DNA of 64,000 bases from Actinomadura cremea (GCF_014648495.1 NZ_BMRF01000002.1:558001-622000), one strand, 5' to 3'; positions 15,526-24,746 are shown, counted from the stretch's first letter. Numbers and translations: made by a program. The notes: generated by a model not told the origin, from the letters alone.

Positions 15526-16908
15526 ATGACGAACGATGCGACGGACGCGCGGCTCAGCCTGGGGACGGACGCCGCGCGGAACCTCGCGACGACCACCAAG
15601 ACGCGTCCGCAGACGCAGGGCGTCTCGCCGCGGTGGCTGCTGCGGGCCCTGCCGTGGGTGCAGGTGTCGGGCGGGACGTACCGGGTGAACCGGCGGCTCG
15701 CCTACCAGGTGTGGGACGGGCGCGTGACGTTCGTCAACACGGGCGCGCAGGTTCGGGTGATCCCGGCGGAGCTCGCGGAACTGGCGCCGCTGCGGGGCTT
15801 CGCGGACGAGCGCGTCCTCGACGTGCTCGCCGGACGGTGCGTGCAGTCGGACCACGCGCCCGGCGACGTGATCGCGGAGGCGGGCCGCCCGGCCGACCGC
15901 GTGCACCTGATCGTGCACGGGAAGGTCGTCCGGCTGGGGGACGGCGCGTACGGGGAGCCCGCGCGGCTGGGTGTGCTGGCGGGCGGGGAGTACTTCGGCG
16001 CGGAGGCCCTCACCGACGAGGACGCGGTGTGGGGCGCGACGGCGAAGGCGGTGACGGGCTGCACGGTGCTGTCGCTGACCCGGGAGGCGTTCGCGGAGGT
16101 CGCGCAGAACTCGGCGGCGCTGCAGGAGCGGCTCGCGCGGTTCCGGGAGTCGGGGCCGCCGAAGGTGAACAAGCGCGGTGAGGCGTCCGTGGACGTCGCG
16201 GCCGGGCACGCGGGGGAGCCGCGGCTGCCCGGCACGTTCGTCGAGTACGAGGCCGGGCCCCGCGAGTACGAGCTGAGCCTGGCGCAGACGGTGCTGCGCG
16301 TGCACACCCGCGTGGCGGACCTCTACAGCCGTCCGATGGACCAGGTGGAGGAGCAGCTCCGGTTGACGATCGAGGCGCTGCGGGAGCGCCAGGAGCACGA
16401 GATGATCAACAACCGGGACTTCGGCCTGCTGCACAACGCCGACCCCCGGCAGCGCGCCACCACCCGGAGCGGCCCGCCGACCCCCGCCGACCTGGACGAA
16501 CTGCTGGCGCGGCGGCGCGGGACGCGGGTGCTGCTCGCGCACCCGAAGGGCATCGCGGCGTTCCTGCGCGAGTGCACCCGCCAGGGCGTCTACCCGAAGC
16601 AGACGGAGATGGACGGCACCCGGGTGACGGCCTGGCGGAACGTGCCGCTGCTGCCGTGCGACAAGATCCCGGTGAGCCGCACGGGCGTCAGCTCGTTCAT
16701 CGCCATGCGCACGGGCGAGGACGACCAGGGCGTCATCGGCCTGCACAAGACCGGTATCCCGGACGAGCGCGAGCCGGGGCTGTCGGTCCGGTTCAAGGGC
16801 GTCGACGACCGGGCGATCAGCTCGTACCTGGTCGGCGTCCACTTCTCGGCCGCGGTCCTCGTGCCCGACGCGCTCGGCGTCCTGCACGACGTCGAGACCG
16901 GCCGCTGA
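15526..16908 (+). CDS. Family 2B encapsulin nanocompartment shell protein (EshA-like, cNMP-binding insert)
   Basis: 460 residues. The N-terminal arm ([39 protein letters not shown]) and the HK97-like part from about 220 on ([80 protein letters not shown]) match Streptomyces EshA-type shells. A cyclic-nucleotide-binding domain is inserted at about 85-215 ([34 protein letters not shown]). Family 2B shells assemble into icosahedral compartments that usually enclose terpene synthases such as 2-methylisoborneol synthase. No terpene synthase, methyltransferase partner or other known cargo lies next to it. Its role here is unknown; a ligand may gate the shell through the exposed insert. Confidence 0.93.
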   Translation: MTNDATDARLSLGTDAARNLATTTKTRPQTQGVSPRWLLRALPWVQVSGGTYRVNRRLAYQVWDGRVTFVNTGAQVRVIPAELAELAPLRGFADERVLDVLAGRCVQSDHAPGDVIAEAGRPADRVHLIVHGKVVRLGDGAYGEPARLGVLAGGEYFGAEALTDEDAVWGATAKAVTGCTVLSLTREAFAEVAQNSAALQERLARFRESGPPKVNKRGEASVDVAAGHAGEPRLPGTFVEYEAGPREYELSLAQTVLRVHTRVADLYSRPMDQVEEQLRLTIEALRERQEHEMINNRDFGLLHNADPRQRATTRSGPPTPADLDELLARRRGTRVLLAHPKGIAAFLRECTRQGVYPKQTEMDGTRVTAWRNVPLLPCDKIPVSRTGVSSFIAMRTGEDDQGVIGLHKTGIPDEREPGLSVRFKGVDDRAISSYLVGVHFSAAVLVPDALGVLHDVETGR

Positions 16909-16913
16909 CGCTC

Positions 16914-17080
16914 AGTCCCGGTACCGGTCGCCGCCGCCCGGCATCGCCCGCTCCAGGTAGCTCCGCAGGTCGGGGGCGACGTGGCAGCGGCCCGCCGCTC
17001 CGCCGCGTCCAGCGACGCGGCGGGGGCGGGCGGACGGAATCCGGCCTCGGGGTACGCGCGCTCGGCAAGCTCTCGCCACA
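16914..17080 (-). pseudogene. Frameshifted C-terminal gene fragment downstream of the encapsulin
   Basis: Two adjacent minus-strand frames each carry half of a plausible C-terminus: VWRELAERAYPEAGFRPP to SLDAAERRAA in one, then HVAPDLRSYLERAMPGGG DRYRD and a stop at 16914 in the other, separated by a one-base shift near 17000. No start codon with ribosome binding site precedes it, and it abuts the serine hydrolase stop at 17093. I do not recognise the family. It converges on the encapsulin and could be the remains of a former neighbour or cargo gene. Confidence 0.4.
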
Positions 17081-17092
17081 CGCGGCCCAGAA

Positions 17093-18199
17093 CTAGGCGG
17101 CGTCCTCGCAGAGCGCGGCGTCGAAGGCGTCCTTCAGGCGCTGCGCCCCGGCGTCGCTCAGCCCCGGCTTGAGGTTGACCATCACGGTCACGCTCCGCCC
17201 GTCGCCGGTCGCGCCGCTGACGGTGCTGAAGCCGATCATGTCGCCGGCGTGCCCCCAGACGGGCCCTCCGCACGACCGCGGGACCCGCCGCAGGCCGAGA
17301 CCGTAGTCCCCGCTGACCTCGGTGGTCCGCTGCATCTCCCGCAGCGTCTCGGGGCGCAGGATCCGGCCGCCGAGCAGGGCGCCGTAGAACCGGTTGAGGT
17401 CGGACCCGCCGGACACCATGTCGCCGCCCGCCCACGCGACCGACGGGTGCAGCCGCGTGCGGTCGAGCAGCGGCCCGTCGGCGCGGACGTAGCCGCGCGG
17501 GTGCGGCCGCGGCAGCGCGGGCGAATCGCCGGGGACGCCGGTGTCGTCCAGCTCCAGCGGACCGAGGACGCGCCGCTCCACCTCGTCGCCGAGCGCGTGG
17601 CCGGTGACCTTCTCGACGATGAGCCCGGCGACGAGGTAGCCGGTGTTGGAGTACGACCAGCCGGTGCCGGGCTCGAAGTCCGGCGGGTGGTCGAGGGCCA
17701 GGGCGAGCAGCTCGCGGGGCTCGTAGCGGTCGAGGGGGTGCTCGACGACGCGGTCGATGCCGAGGAGGCTCAGGAAGTCCGGCAGGCCGCTGGTGTGCTG
17801 GAGCACCTGCCGGACGGTGATGTCCCGCCCGTCGTTGCCGTTGCCGCGCACCGTGCCGGGCAGGTACCGCTCGACGGGCGCGTCCAGCTCGACCAGTCCT
17901 TCCTCGGCGAGCAGCAGCACGACCGTCGCGGTGAACGTCTTGGTGACGCTGCCGATCCGCCAGTGCCCCCGCTCCGGCATGGGGGTGCCCGACCGCACGT
18001 TCCCGACGCCGCTCGTGATCACGGTGCGTCCGCGCCGGTCGCGGATCTCGGCCAGCGCGCCGGGCGCCCCGTCCCGCGCCGTCAGCGTGTGCAGCAGTCG
18101 CCGGAGCCGCGGCCGGTCCTCGTCGGCGGCGGCGGGCACGGCCGTGCCCGCCGCGGCCAGCCCGACGAGACCGGCCACGGCGATCGCCTTGCGCAGCAT
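17093..18199 (-). CDS. Secreted serine hydrolase (class C beta-lactamase / D-Ala-D-Ala carboxypeptidase fold)
   Basis: 368 residues with an N-terminal Sec signal (MLRKAIAVAGLVGLAAAGTA, cleavage likely after AAA near residue 25). The penicillin-recognising motifs are all present: Ser84-V-T-Lys87, Tyr183-S-Asn185 and His317-A-Gly319. Length and motif spacing match esterase/carboxypeptidase members of the family (Pfam Beta-lactamase) such as R61-type DD-peptidases. Extracytoplasmic action on peptidoglycan stem peptides or small esters is likely; true beta-lactamase activity is less likely. Start at ATG 18199 with AGGAGAC just upstream. Confidence 0.88.
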   Translation of the reverse strand: MLRKAIAVAGLVGLAAAGTAVPAAADEDRPRLRRLLHTLTARDGAPGALAEIRDRRGRTVITSGVGNVRSGTPMPERGHWRIGSVTKTFTATVVLLLAEEGLVELDAPVERYLPGTVRGNGNDGRDITVRQVLQHTSGLPDFLSLLGIDRVVEHPLDRYEPRELLALALDHPPDFEPGTGWSYSNTGYLVAGLIVEKVTGHALGDEVERRVLGPLELDDTGVPGDSPALPRPHPRGYVRADGPLLDRTRLHPSVAWAGGDMVSGGSDLNRFYGALLGGRILRPETLREMQRTTEVSGDYGLGLRRVPRSCGGPVWGHAGDMIGFSTVSGATGDGRSVTVMVNLKPGLSDAGAQRLKDAFDAALCEDAA

Positions 18200-18361
18200 G
18201 ATGTCTCCTGTCGCTGGGGGAGACCCGTCACGCTACGAGCGGCGGACGCGGACGGTCGTCCCGCCCGGGTACCGACTCGGTCCTCCCCCGCGGGGACGGC
18301 ACCGCGGGTCCCGTCCGGCCCCGCCGAGCCACCGCGCCCCCGCCGCCCGAGGCGCAGGACG

Positions 18362-18814
18362 TCAGGTGCCGTGCCCGGTGCGCCAGCGGTCGATGAGCGC
18401 GGGCAGTTCACGGAACATGTAGCCGTAGAAGTCGCGCATCTCGTGCAGGCGGCGCGCGGCGGGGGTGTCCGCCCCGGCGGCCTCGATGCCCCGGTCGGCG
18501 GCCTCGAACATGGACCGCACCATGCCGTTCTGCGTCGACATCAGCGTGGCCCAGGCTCCGTCGCGCATCCGGTAGTGCTCGCGCCGGCTGCCGGGGGCGG
18601 GCGCGCGCTCGATCAGCCCGACGGTCGACAGCATCTTGATCGCGCCGGACACCGAGCCGGAGCTGATGGCGAGCCGGTCGGCGAGCTCACCGGCCGTGAC
18701 GCTGTCGGCGTCGGCGAACATGAACGCGGCCAGCACCCGCGCGGTGGACTTCTGCAGCCCGCCCTGCGTCAGGACCAGGGCCAGCCCTTCCGCCGCCTCG
18801 GTCGTGTCCGCCAC
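18362..18814 (-). CDS. MarR-like winged-helix regulator
   Basis: 150 residues from the GTG at 18814, which has GGAGGGG six bases upstream; an in-frame ATG at 18838 would add eight residues. The winged helix lies at about 30-95 (LAAFMFADADSVTAGELADR, LAISSGSVSGAIKMLSTVGL, IERAPAPGSRREHYRMRDG). Such proteins are annotated as GbsR/MarR regulators and typically flank ABC-2 exporters. It is divergent from an ABC ATPase gene with only about 88 bp between starts, containing overlapping TCTGA repeats (18856-18879). Confidence 0.87.
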   Translation of the reverse strand: MADTTEAAEGLALVLTQGGLQKSTARVLAAFMFADADSVTAGELADRLAISSGSVSGAIKMLSTVGLIERAPAPGSRREHYRMRDGAWATLMSTQNGMVRSMFEAADRGIEAAGADTPAARRLHEMRDFYGYMFRELPALIDRWRTGHGT

Positions 18815-18855
18815 GGTCGTCCCCCTCCACATCGGCATATACGGAATCTTAACAC

Positions 18856-18879
18856 CTCTGAGTCTTCAGAGATTTCTGA
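18856..18879. promoter_or_regulatory. Putative MarR operator in the MarR-ABC divergent region
   Basis: CTCTGA-GTCT-TCAGAG (18856-18871) overlaps a second inverted repeat TCAGA-GATT-TCTGA (18866-18879), so three TCTGA/TCAGA half-sites share 24 bp. The block is AT-rich against its surroundings, and the ATPase start (18902) is 22 bp downstream, so bound protein would block transcription of the ABC genes. Confidence 0.6.
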
Positions 18880-18901
18880 AACTAATGCTACCGTCGTCGG
18901 C

Positions 18902-19804
18902 ATGGACACGGTGATCGACATCGACCGACTGACCAAGACCTACGGTTCCCGGCGCGGCCTGGACGACCTGACCCTGCGGGTACGCGCGGGCGAGGTCTTC
19001 GGCTACCTCGGACCGAACGGCGCGGGGAAGTCCACGACGATCCGGCTGCTGCTGGACCTGATCCGGCCGACGTCCGGGACGGCCCGCGTCCTCGGCCTCG
19101 ACCCCCGCGCGGACGCCGTCGAACTGCACCGCCGCACCGGCTACCTCGCGGGCGACTTCGTCGTGGACGGGCGGCAGAAGGCCGGCGAGTGCCTCAGGTT
19201 CCTCGGCAACCTGCGCGGGGGCGTCCCGGCGCGGCGGATCGCCGAGCTGGCCGGACGCCTCGACCTCGACCTCGCCGCCCGGGTGAGGAGCCTGTCGAAG
19301 GGCAACCGGCAGAAGGTCGGCCTCATCCAGGCGTTCATGCACGACCCCGAGCTGCTGATCCTGGACGAGCCGACGTCGGGGCTCGACCCCCTCGTGCAGC
19401 AGACGTTCCTCGACATGGTCGCCGAGGTCCGCGCCGACGGCCGCACGGTGTTCATGTCGAGTCACATCATGAGCGAGGTGGAGGCCGTCGCCGACCGCGT
19501 CGCGATCGTCCGCGAGGGACGTCTCGTCGCCCTCGACACCGTCGACGACCTGCGCGCCCGCTCGTACCTGCGGGTCCGGATCACGTTCGCCGCCCCGGTG
19601 CCCGCCGGCGAGTTCGAGCTCCCCGGCGTCACCGGCCTCCACATGGACGGGACGGTGCTCACCTGCGACGTCGAGGGACCACCGGACGCGCTCGTCAAGG
19701 CGGCGGCCCGGCACACGGTCGTCGGCCTGCGCGCCGACTCCCAGGACCTCGAAGAGCTGTTCCACACCTACTACGCGCGGGGCGAAGCCGCCCCCGCCGC
19801 CTGA
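18902..19804 (+). CDS. ABC-2 type exporter ATP-binding protein
   Basis: 300 residues. Walker A GPNGAGKST (about 39-47), Q-loop region, a degenerate signature SLSKGNRQKVGLIQAF (the LSGGQ equivalent is LSKGN, usual for this subgroup), Walker B LLILDEPTSGLDPL and the H-switch SSHIMSEVE. A C-terminal about 75-residue domain follows, as in antibiotic-export ATPases. It is followed after 11 bp by its permease. Controlled probably by the divergent MarR protein. Substrate unknown. Confidence 0.92.
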   Translation: MDTVIDIDRLTKTYGSRRGLDDLTLRVRAGEVFGYLGPNGAGKSTTIRLLLDLIRPTSGTARVLGLDPRADAVELHRRTGYLAGDFVVDGRQKAGECLRFLGNLRGGVPARRIAELAGRLDLDLAARVRSLSKGNRQKVGLIQAFMHDPELLILDEPTSGLDPLVQQTFLDMVAEVRADGRTVFMSSHIMSEVEAVADRVAIVREGRLVALDTVDDLRARSYLRVRITFAAPVPAGEFELPGVTGLHMDGTVLTCDVEGPPDALVKAAARHTVVGLRADSQDLEELFHTYYARGEAAPAA

Positions 19805-19815
19805 AGGGCGCCACG

Positions 19816-20616
19816 ATGACCACCCCGGCCGACGCGTTCAGCCGCTCGATGTTCTCCAAGACCCTGTACGACAACCGGCGGATCTTCGCCGTCTGGGCCC
19901 TCGCCACGGCCGCGCTCGCGACGATGTACGCGGCCTTCTACCCGCAGCTCACGGCGGACGCGGCCGCCTCCGTGCCCGACGCGATGAGCGGCTTCGGACT
20001 GGGCGACATGTCCTCGGCGGCCGGATACCTGCAAGGCCCGGTGTTCGGCCTGCTGATCCCGCTGCTCGCCGTCTTCTACGGCGCCGCGACCGGCGCCCGG
20101 ATGATCTCCGCGGACGAGGAGAGCGGGCACCTCGACCTGCTCCTCGCCCACCCGATCGGCCGGACCCGGCTGCTGCTCCAGCGGTTCGCCGCGCTCGCCG
20201 CGGGCGCGGTCGCGATCGCGGCCGCCGTCCTCGCCGGGCTGCTGGCGGTCCGGACGAGCGCCGAGCTCGGCTCCGTGAGCACGGGCGGGTTCGCGGCGCA
20301 GGCCGTCCACCTCGCCCTGCTCGCGCTGCTGTTCGGCGGCCTCGCCACCGGGATCGGCGCCGCCACGGGCAGGGGACGGGCACCGGTCTTCGGCGTCACG
20401 GCCGGGATCGGCGTCGCCGCCTACGCCGTCAACGGGTTCGCCCCGCAGATCGGCGCGGAGTGGCTGCGGCACCTGACGCCGTTCCACTACTACATCGGCG
20501 GCGAGCCGCTGCGGAACGGCTTCCGGCCGGTCGACGCGGCCGTCCTCGCCGCCGCGACGCTGCTGGTCATGGCGGCGGGCGCGTGGCGCTTCACCCGCCG
20601 CGACCTCGCCCGCTGA
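19816..20616 (+). CDS. ABC-2 type exporter permease
   Basis: 266 residues with six predicted membrane helices (first at about 22-42, last at about 240-258) and the cytoplasmic stretch ISADEESGHLDLLLAHPIGR, a conserved feature of ABC-2 permeases that contacts the ATPase. Eleven bp after the ATPase stop, so one transcript. Together with the ATPase it forms a homodimeric exporter of unknown substrate. Confidence 0.88.
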   Translation: MTTPADAFSRSMFSKTLYDNRRIFAVWALATAALATMYAAFYPQLTADAAASVPDAMSGFGLGDMSSAAGYLQGPVFGLLIPLLAVFYGAATGARMISADEESGHLDLLLAHPIGRTRLLLQRFAALAAGAVAIAAAVLAGLLAVRTSAELGSVSTGGFAAQAVHLALLALLFGGLATGIGAATGRGRAPVFGVTAGIGVAAYAVNGFAPQIGAEWLRHLTPFHYYIGGEPLRNGFRPVDAAVLAAATLLVMAAGAWRFTRRDLAR

Positions 20617-20628
20617 CCCGGACCCGCC

Positions 20629-20654
20629 GACCGGGACGCCCCCGCGCCCCGGTC
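20629..20654. terminator. Bidirectional hairpin between convergent genes
   Basis: GACCGGG (20629-20635) pairs with CCCGGTC (20648-20654) with a 12-nt C-rich loop, between the permease stop and the stop of the minus-strand gene at 20653. Confidence 0.4.
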
Positions 20655-21261
20655 AGGCGGCCTGCCAGTGCGGGTCGCGGCCGGACGCGCCGAGCGCGCG
20701 CTCGAACGCCGGGGCGTCCGCGGGCACGGGCACCGGGTCGGCGAACCCGTCGTACCGCCGGTACAGCTCCCCGTGCTCCTCGACCACGCCGAGGACGAAC
20801 TCGCCGGCCTCGGGGGAGACGGTGATCCGCGCCCCGATCGCCCTGGCGACGTCCCACCCGTGGACGGCCATCTCCTTGATGACCATGGAGGCGACGTCGA
20901 CGGCGGGCGCGGAGCCGCCGGCCCCGAAGTCCACGTCGCCCCGCCACACGGCCGGGTCCGCCCAGGCCGCGACGGCGCGGTCGAGCTGGGCCGCGTACTC
21001 CTCCGCCCACGCCTCGCCGGCGGTGAAGTCCCGTGCGGTCAGCTCGTCCGGGAGCTGCCTGCGCAGCGCCCGGTGCTCCAGGCCGTGGGAGGTGTAGAGG
21101 ACCCAGTGGTTCACCAGCTCCCGCAGGTCGTAGTCCGCGCACGGGGTCGGGTCGCCGAGGCGGTCCGGACCGGCGGCGGCGACGGCGCGGGCGACGCGCG
21201 CGGCCTCGGCGGCGCACTCCTTCATATGGGCGTGATAGCGCTCGATGTCCTGTTCGTTCAT
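20653..21261 (-). CDS. DinB-like / mycothiol-dependent maleylpyruvate isomerase-type protein (TIGR03086-like)
   Basis: 202 residues, helical. The N-terminal half matches the maleylpyruvate isomerase metal-binding domain of actinobacteria: GDPTPCADYDLRELVNHWVL with the His of the first helix, and later MVIKEMAVHGWDVARAIGA with the second His and Asp. These four-helix proteins bind Zn and may use mycothiol; most have unknown reactions. The gene is divergent from an AraC regulator 64 bp away and may be its target. Confidence 0.82.
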   Translation of the reverse strand: MNEQDIERYHAHMKECAAEAARVARAVAAAGPDRLGDPTPCADYDLRELVNHWVLYTSHGLEHRALRRQLPDELTARDFTAGEAWAEEYAAQLDRAVAAWADPAVWRGDVDFGAGGSAPAVDVASMVIKEMAVHGWDVARAIGARITVSPEAGEFVLGVVEEHGELYRRYDGFADPVPVPADAPAFERALGASGRDPHWQAA

Positions 21262-21325
21262 GTGTTCGAGGTTACGGTCGCGCCCACTCCCGACGCTTGG
21301 AGAAAACCGCCAATATCCTGGGCAC

Positions 21326-22102
21326 ATGGGCAAGTTCGGGCGGGGAGTGCTGTACCCGCAGAGGCAGGCGTCCATCGTCGACCTGGAGCGGCGCCCGCCC
21401 GGTCCCGCCTTGCGGCCGATCCTGGAGCACTACTGGCACGTCCGGTGGCGGACGCCGGAGCCGTACGACACGAAGGTGCTGTCGCATCCGAGCGTCCATC
21501 TGGTCTTCGAGGAGCCGGGGCCGCTGGTGTACGGCGTCGACCGCGACCTGTTCGTCCGCCGCCTGGAGGGGGAGGGGCAGGTCCTCGGCGTGAAGTTCCG
21601 GCCGGGCCGCTTCCGGGCCTTCGCCGGGCGGCCCGTCCTCGACCTGGCGGACGGCCGCTTCCCGGCCGCGGAGTTCTTCGGCCCCGAGGCGGACGGGACG
21701 TCCCGCGAGATCCTGGGCACGACCGACACCGACGCGATGGCGGCGGCGGCCGAGGAGTTCCTGCTGGCCCGGCTGCCCGAGCCCGACCCGGTCGCCGCGG
21801 AGGTCGCGGAGATGGTCGAGCGGCTCACCGCGGCCCCGTCGGTGTTCCGCGTCGGCCAGGCCGCCGACCTGCTGCGCGTCTCGTCCCGGACGCTCCAGCG
21901 GCTCTTCGCCGAGTACGTGGGGGCGAGCCCGAAATGGGTGCTGCGGCGGGCGCGGCTGCACGAGGCCGCGGCCCGCGCGGACCGGGGCGACCCGGTCGAC
22001 TGGGCCGCCCTGGCCGGCGAACTGGGCTACTACGACCAGGCGCACCTGGTCCGCGACTTCACGGCGGCGGTGGGGGAGCCCCCGGCCCGCTACGCCCGCT
22101 GA
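21326..22102 (+). CDS. AraC family regulator with DUF6597-type N-terminal domain
   Basis: 258 residues. N-terminal effector region (ILEHYWHVRWRTPEPYDTKV, LGVKFRPGRFRAFAGRPV) followed by an AraC/XylS DNA-binding domain from about 165 (FRVGQAADLLRVSSRTLQRL, YVGASPKWVLRRARLHEAA, AGELGYYDQAHLVRDF). The layout is standard for this actinobacterial subgroup. ATG 21326 chosen because upstream codons cross the promoter region. Likely controls the divergent DinB-like gene and/or itself. Confidence 0.9.
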   Translation: MGKFGRGVLYPQRQASIVDLERRPPGPALRPILEHYWHVRWRTPEPYDTKVLSHPSVHLVFEEPGPLVYGVDRDLFVRRLEGEGQVLGVKFRPGRFRAFAGRPVLDLADGRFPAAEFFGPEADGTSREILGTTDTDAMAAAAEEFLLARLPEPDPVAAEVAEMVERLTAAPSVFRVGQAADLLRVSSRTLQRLFAEYVGASPKWVLRRARLHEAAARADRGDPVDWAALAGELGYYDQAHLVRDFTAAVGEPPARYAR

Positions 22103-22118
22103 CCGGGCGCCCCGGTCA
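22100..22118. terminator. Symmetric hairpin containing both convergent stop codons
   Basis: TGACCGGG (22100-22107), CGC, CCCGGTCA (22111-22118). The left arm contains the AraC stop TGA and the right arm, read on the minus strand, contains the CoA-ligase stop TGA, so one palindrome ends both genes. Confidence 0.5.
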
Positions 22119-23741
22119 CAGCGTCGCCTCGACGTCCCGCCGGACGACCTTGCCCGTCGCGTTCCGGGGCAGCGGCTCGGTCGTGAGGCGCCAGCGCGAC
22201 GGCACCTTGAAGTACGAGAGGCGCTCGCGGGCGAACGCCGCGATCTCCTCCTCGGCGGGCACCGGCTCGGTGAAGACGACCACGGCCATCACCTCCTGGC
22301 CCAGGTCGGCGTGCGGGACGCCCAGGACGACGCACTCGCGCACGCCCGGGTACTCGGCGAGGACGTTCTCGATCTCCGCCGGGTACACGTTCTCGCCGCC
22401 GCGCAGGATCAGGTCGGAGCGGCGGGTGGTCAGCCGCAGCCGCCCGCCCTCGACCATGCCGATGTCACCGGTGTGCAGCCAGCGGTCCGCGCGGATCGCG
22501 CGGTCGGTGGCGTCCTGGTCCTGCCAGTAGCCGAGCATGTTGTAGGCGCTGCGGACGCACACCTCGCCCTCGACGCCCTCCGGCAGCGCGTTGCCGTCCG
22601 GGTCGCGGATCTCCAGCCGGACGCCGATGATCGGGCGGCCGAGCGTCCCGGGGGCCTCGGCGAGGTCGGCGGGCGTCGCCGTGGCCACGCCGGTGCACGA
22701 CTCGGTGAGGCCGTAGCTGTCGACGAGCGCGTCCTTCGCGGGCGGGAACACCTCCCGCAGCCGCGCCTTGAACGCGGGCGACGAGGGGGCGGTGGCCAGC
22801 GAGAACGCCGTCAGCGACGACAGGTCGTACTTGGTCGCGGCGCCGTGCTCGACGATCCGGTTCGCCATCGTCGGCACCGCGCCCCAGTTCGTGACGCGTT
22901 CGCGCTCGATCAGCCCGAGGATCGCGTCCACGTCGAACCGTCCCTCGTGCAGGATCACGGCGGAGCCGGTGGCCAGCCGCGGGACGGCCAGGTTGTGCAG
23001 GCTCCCGATGTGGAACAGCGGAAGGACGAGCAGGTAGCGGCGGTCGGCGGGGTCGCCCGGAACGCCCATCGCCCGCATCATCGCGTCGTTGAACCGGTGG
23101 TACTCGATCACCGACGTGAGGTTGCGGTGCGTGTGGACGGCGCCCTTCGGGCGTCCCGACGTGCCGCTGGTGTAGAGGATGACCGCCGGGTCGTCCTCGG
23201 CGGGCGCCGGCACGTCCAGCGTGTCCGGCGCGGCGTCCGGGTACCGGACGGCCAGGGCGGGGAGGTCGTCCTCGACCGTCAGCACCGGCACCCCGGTGGT
23301 GCGGGCGGCGCGCTTGGCGTCGGCGACGACCAGGACCGGCTCGGTGTGGCCGAGCGCGTACTCGATCTCGGCGGGCGTCCACCAGGCGTTGTAGGCGACG
23401 ACGATGCCGCCGGCGGCGAGCACGCCCCAGAACGCGAGGATCCACTCGGGGGAGTTCGCGGCGTTGATCGCGACGCGGTCGCCGGGCCGCACGCCGTGGT
23501 CGTCGCGCAGGGCCTTCGCCAGGGACGCGGCCCGCGCCGCGTGCTCGGCGAACGAGATCCGGCGGGTCGCGGTGACGATGTAGTCCCGGTCGCCGTACGC
23601 GGTGGAGCGGGCGAGCACGGCGGGGAGGTTCGGCGCGCGTCCGGCGAACACGGGCAGCCGGGCGCCCAGGACCTCCTCCTCGCGGAGTTCGAACTCGCCG
23701 CCGGGCCCGGTCAGCCGCTGCACGATCTCCATCGCCGTCAT
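22116..23741 (-). CDS. Acyl-CoA synthetase (AMP-dependent ligase)
   Basis: 541 residues. Adenylation motifs: [20 protein letters not shown] (P-loop, about 184-203), [32 protein letters not shown] and [20 protein letters not shown]; the catalytic Lys is in [11 protein letters not shown] at the C-terminus. It forms an acyl-CoA thioester from a carboxylate, ATP and CoA. The divergent SDR and the downstream Liv/beta-oxidation block suggest it activates a substrate of the same catabolic route. ATG 23741 has AGGAGGA upstream on the minus strand. Confidence 0.9.
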   Translation of the reverse strand: MTAMEIVQRLTGPGGEFELREEEVLGARLPVFAGRAPNLPAVLARSTAYGDRDYIVTATRRISFAEHAARAASLAKALRDDHGVRPGDRVAINAANSPEWILAFWGVLAAGGIVVAYNAWWTPAEIEYALGHTEPVLVVADAKRAARTTGVPVLTVEDDLPALAVRYPDAAPDTLDVPAPAEDDPAVILYTSGTSGRPKGAVHTHRNLTSVIEYHRFNDAMMRAMGVPGDPADRRYLLVLPLFHIGSLHNLAVPRLATGSAVILHEGRFDVDAILGLIERERVTNWGAVPTMANRIVEHGAATKYDLSSLTAFSLATAPSSPAFKARLREVFPPAKDALVDSYGLTESCTGVATATPADLAEAPGTLGRPIIGVRLEIRDPDGNALPEGVEGEVCVRSAYNMLGYWQDQDATDRAIRADRWLHTGDIGMVEGGRLRLTTRRSDLILRGGENVYPAEIENVLAEYPGVRECVVLGVPHADLGQEVMAVVVFTEPVPAEEEIAAFARERLSYFKVPSRWRLTTEPLPRNATGKVVRRDVEATL

Positions 23742-23800
23742 CGGTCCTCCTCGCTCGCGTCGCCGAAGATTCTCATCCGTGTGACCGGAGGCACCATGCC

Positions 23801-23861
23801 ATTCCGCTGAGCGGGACCGGCGTGTTCGCGGGGGCGCGAACCGGGTTCCCGGTGAGCGGGA
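23801..23861. promoter_or_regulatory. Inverted repeats between the CoA ligase and SDR genes
   Basis: Three elements lie in the 243-bp divergent region: CCGCT-G-AGCGG (23804-23814) inside ATTCCGCTGAGCGGGAC; TTCGCG-GGGG-CGCGAA (23825-23840); and a second TGAGCGGGA (23853-23861; the first copy is 23808-23816). The same TGAGCGGGA 9-mer begins the hairpin ahead of the OYE gene at 30398, so a shared regulator is conceivable. Confidence 0.4.
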
Positions 23862-23984
23862 CTGGGGGGCCCGCGTGGGCCGCGTCACATCACGATGGCC
23901 GCTACCAGGGCCGCGAGCCGCCGGGACCGCGCGCCACCTGGGATGCAGCCATCAGTACCAGTGTCGACGAACCGCGGGAGCAGC

Positions 23985-24746
23985 ATGGGAACCCTCGACG
24001 ACAAGGTCGCGATCGTGACGGGCGCCGGGCAGGGCGTGGGCCAGGGCATCGCGCTGGCGCTGGCGTCGGAGGGCGCCTCGATCGCGGTGCTCGGACGGAC
24101 GGCGGCCAAGCTCGACACGACGTGCGGCCTCATCCGCGAACGCGGCGGACGTGCCGAGCCGTTCGCCTGCGACGTGGCCGACTCGGGCGCGATCCCCGCC
24201 CTCGTGGAGGCGATCGCGGAGCGGCTCGGCGGCGTCGACATCCTGGTCAACAACGCCTACTCGGGGAAGTACGGGCCGCTGCTGGAGATGAGCGACGCCG
24301 ACTTCCAGAAGGGCTTCCGGACCGGGCCGTTCGCGGCGTTCGCGTTCATGCGGGCGTGCCACCCGCACATGAAGGCGCGCGGCGGCGGCAGCATCGTCAA
24401 CCTCGTCACCTCGGCGATGGTCCGCTGGGACCCGGCGACCTACGGCGCGTACGCGGCGGCCAAGCAGGCGCTCCGCTCGCTGACCAGGACGGCCGCCGCC
24501 GAGTGGGGCCCGGACGGCGTCCGCGCGAACTCGATCGCGCCGCACGCGCTCTCGCCGGGCCTGAAGGGGTGGGCGGACGCGTTCCCGGAGGCGGCCGAGG
24601 AGTTCCGCAAGACGATCCCGCTCGGCTACATCGGCGACTGCGAGCAGGACATCGGCCGGGCGGTGCTCGCGCTCGTCCAGCCCGACCTGCGCTACCTGAC
24701 GGGCGCGACGATCCCGCTCGACGGCGGCCAGGCCTTCTTCGGCTGA
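23985..24746 (+). CDS. Short-chain dehydrogenase/reductase
   Basis: 253 residues, classical SDR. Cofactor loop TGAGQGVGQGIA (about 12-23), NNAYSG (NNAG variant, about 86-91), catalytic Ser in LVTSAMVRW, and Tyr-x3-Lys in YGAYAAAKQA. The C-terminus LTGATIPLDGGQAFFG is typical. NAD(P)-dependent oxidation of a hydroxyacyl or sterol-type alcohol is expected. It opens the catabolic block and lies 82 bp upstream of the Liv binding protein. A GGGAG precedes ATG 23985. Confidence 0.9.
   Translation: MGTLDDKVAIVTGAGQGVGQGIALALASEGASIAVLGRTAAKLDTTCGLIRERGGRAEPFACDVADSGAIPALVEAIAERLGGVDILVNNAYSGKYGPLLEMSDADFQKGFRTGPFAAFAFMRACHPHMKARGGGSIVNLVTSAMVRWDPATYGAYAAAKQALRSLTRTAAAEWGPDGVRANSIAPHALSPGLKGWADAFPEAAEEFRKTIPLGYIGDCEQDIGRAVLALVQPDLRYLTGATIPLDGGQAFFG

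Noticed and set aside
17093-18199. Annotating the serine hydrolase as an antibiotic-resistance beta-lactamase
   Set aside because: The SxxK/YxN/HxG set is shared by esterases and DD-peptidases of this fold; nothing specific to beta-lactamases is seen.
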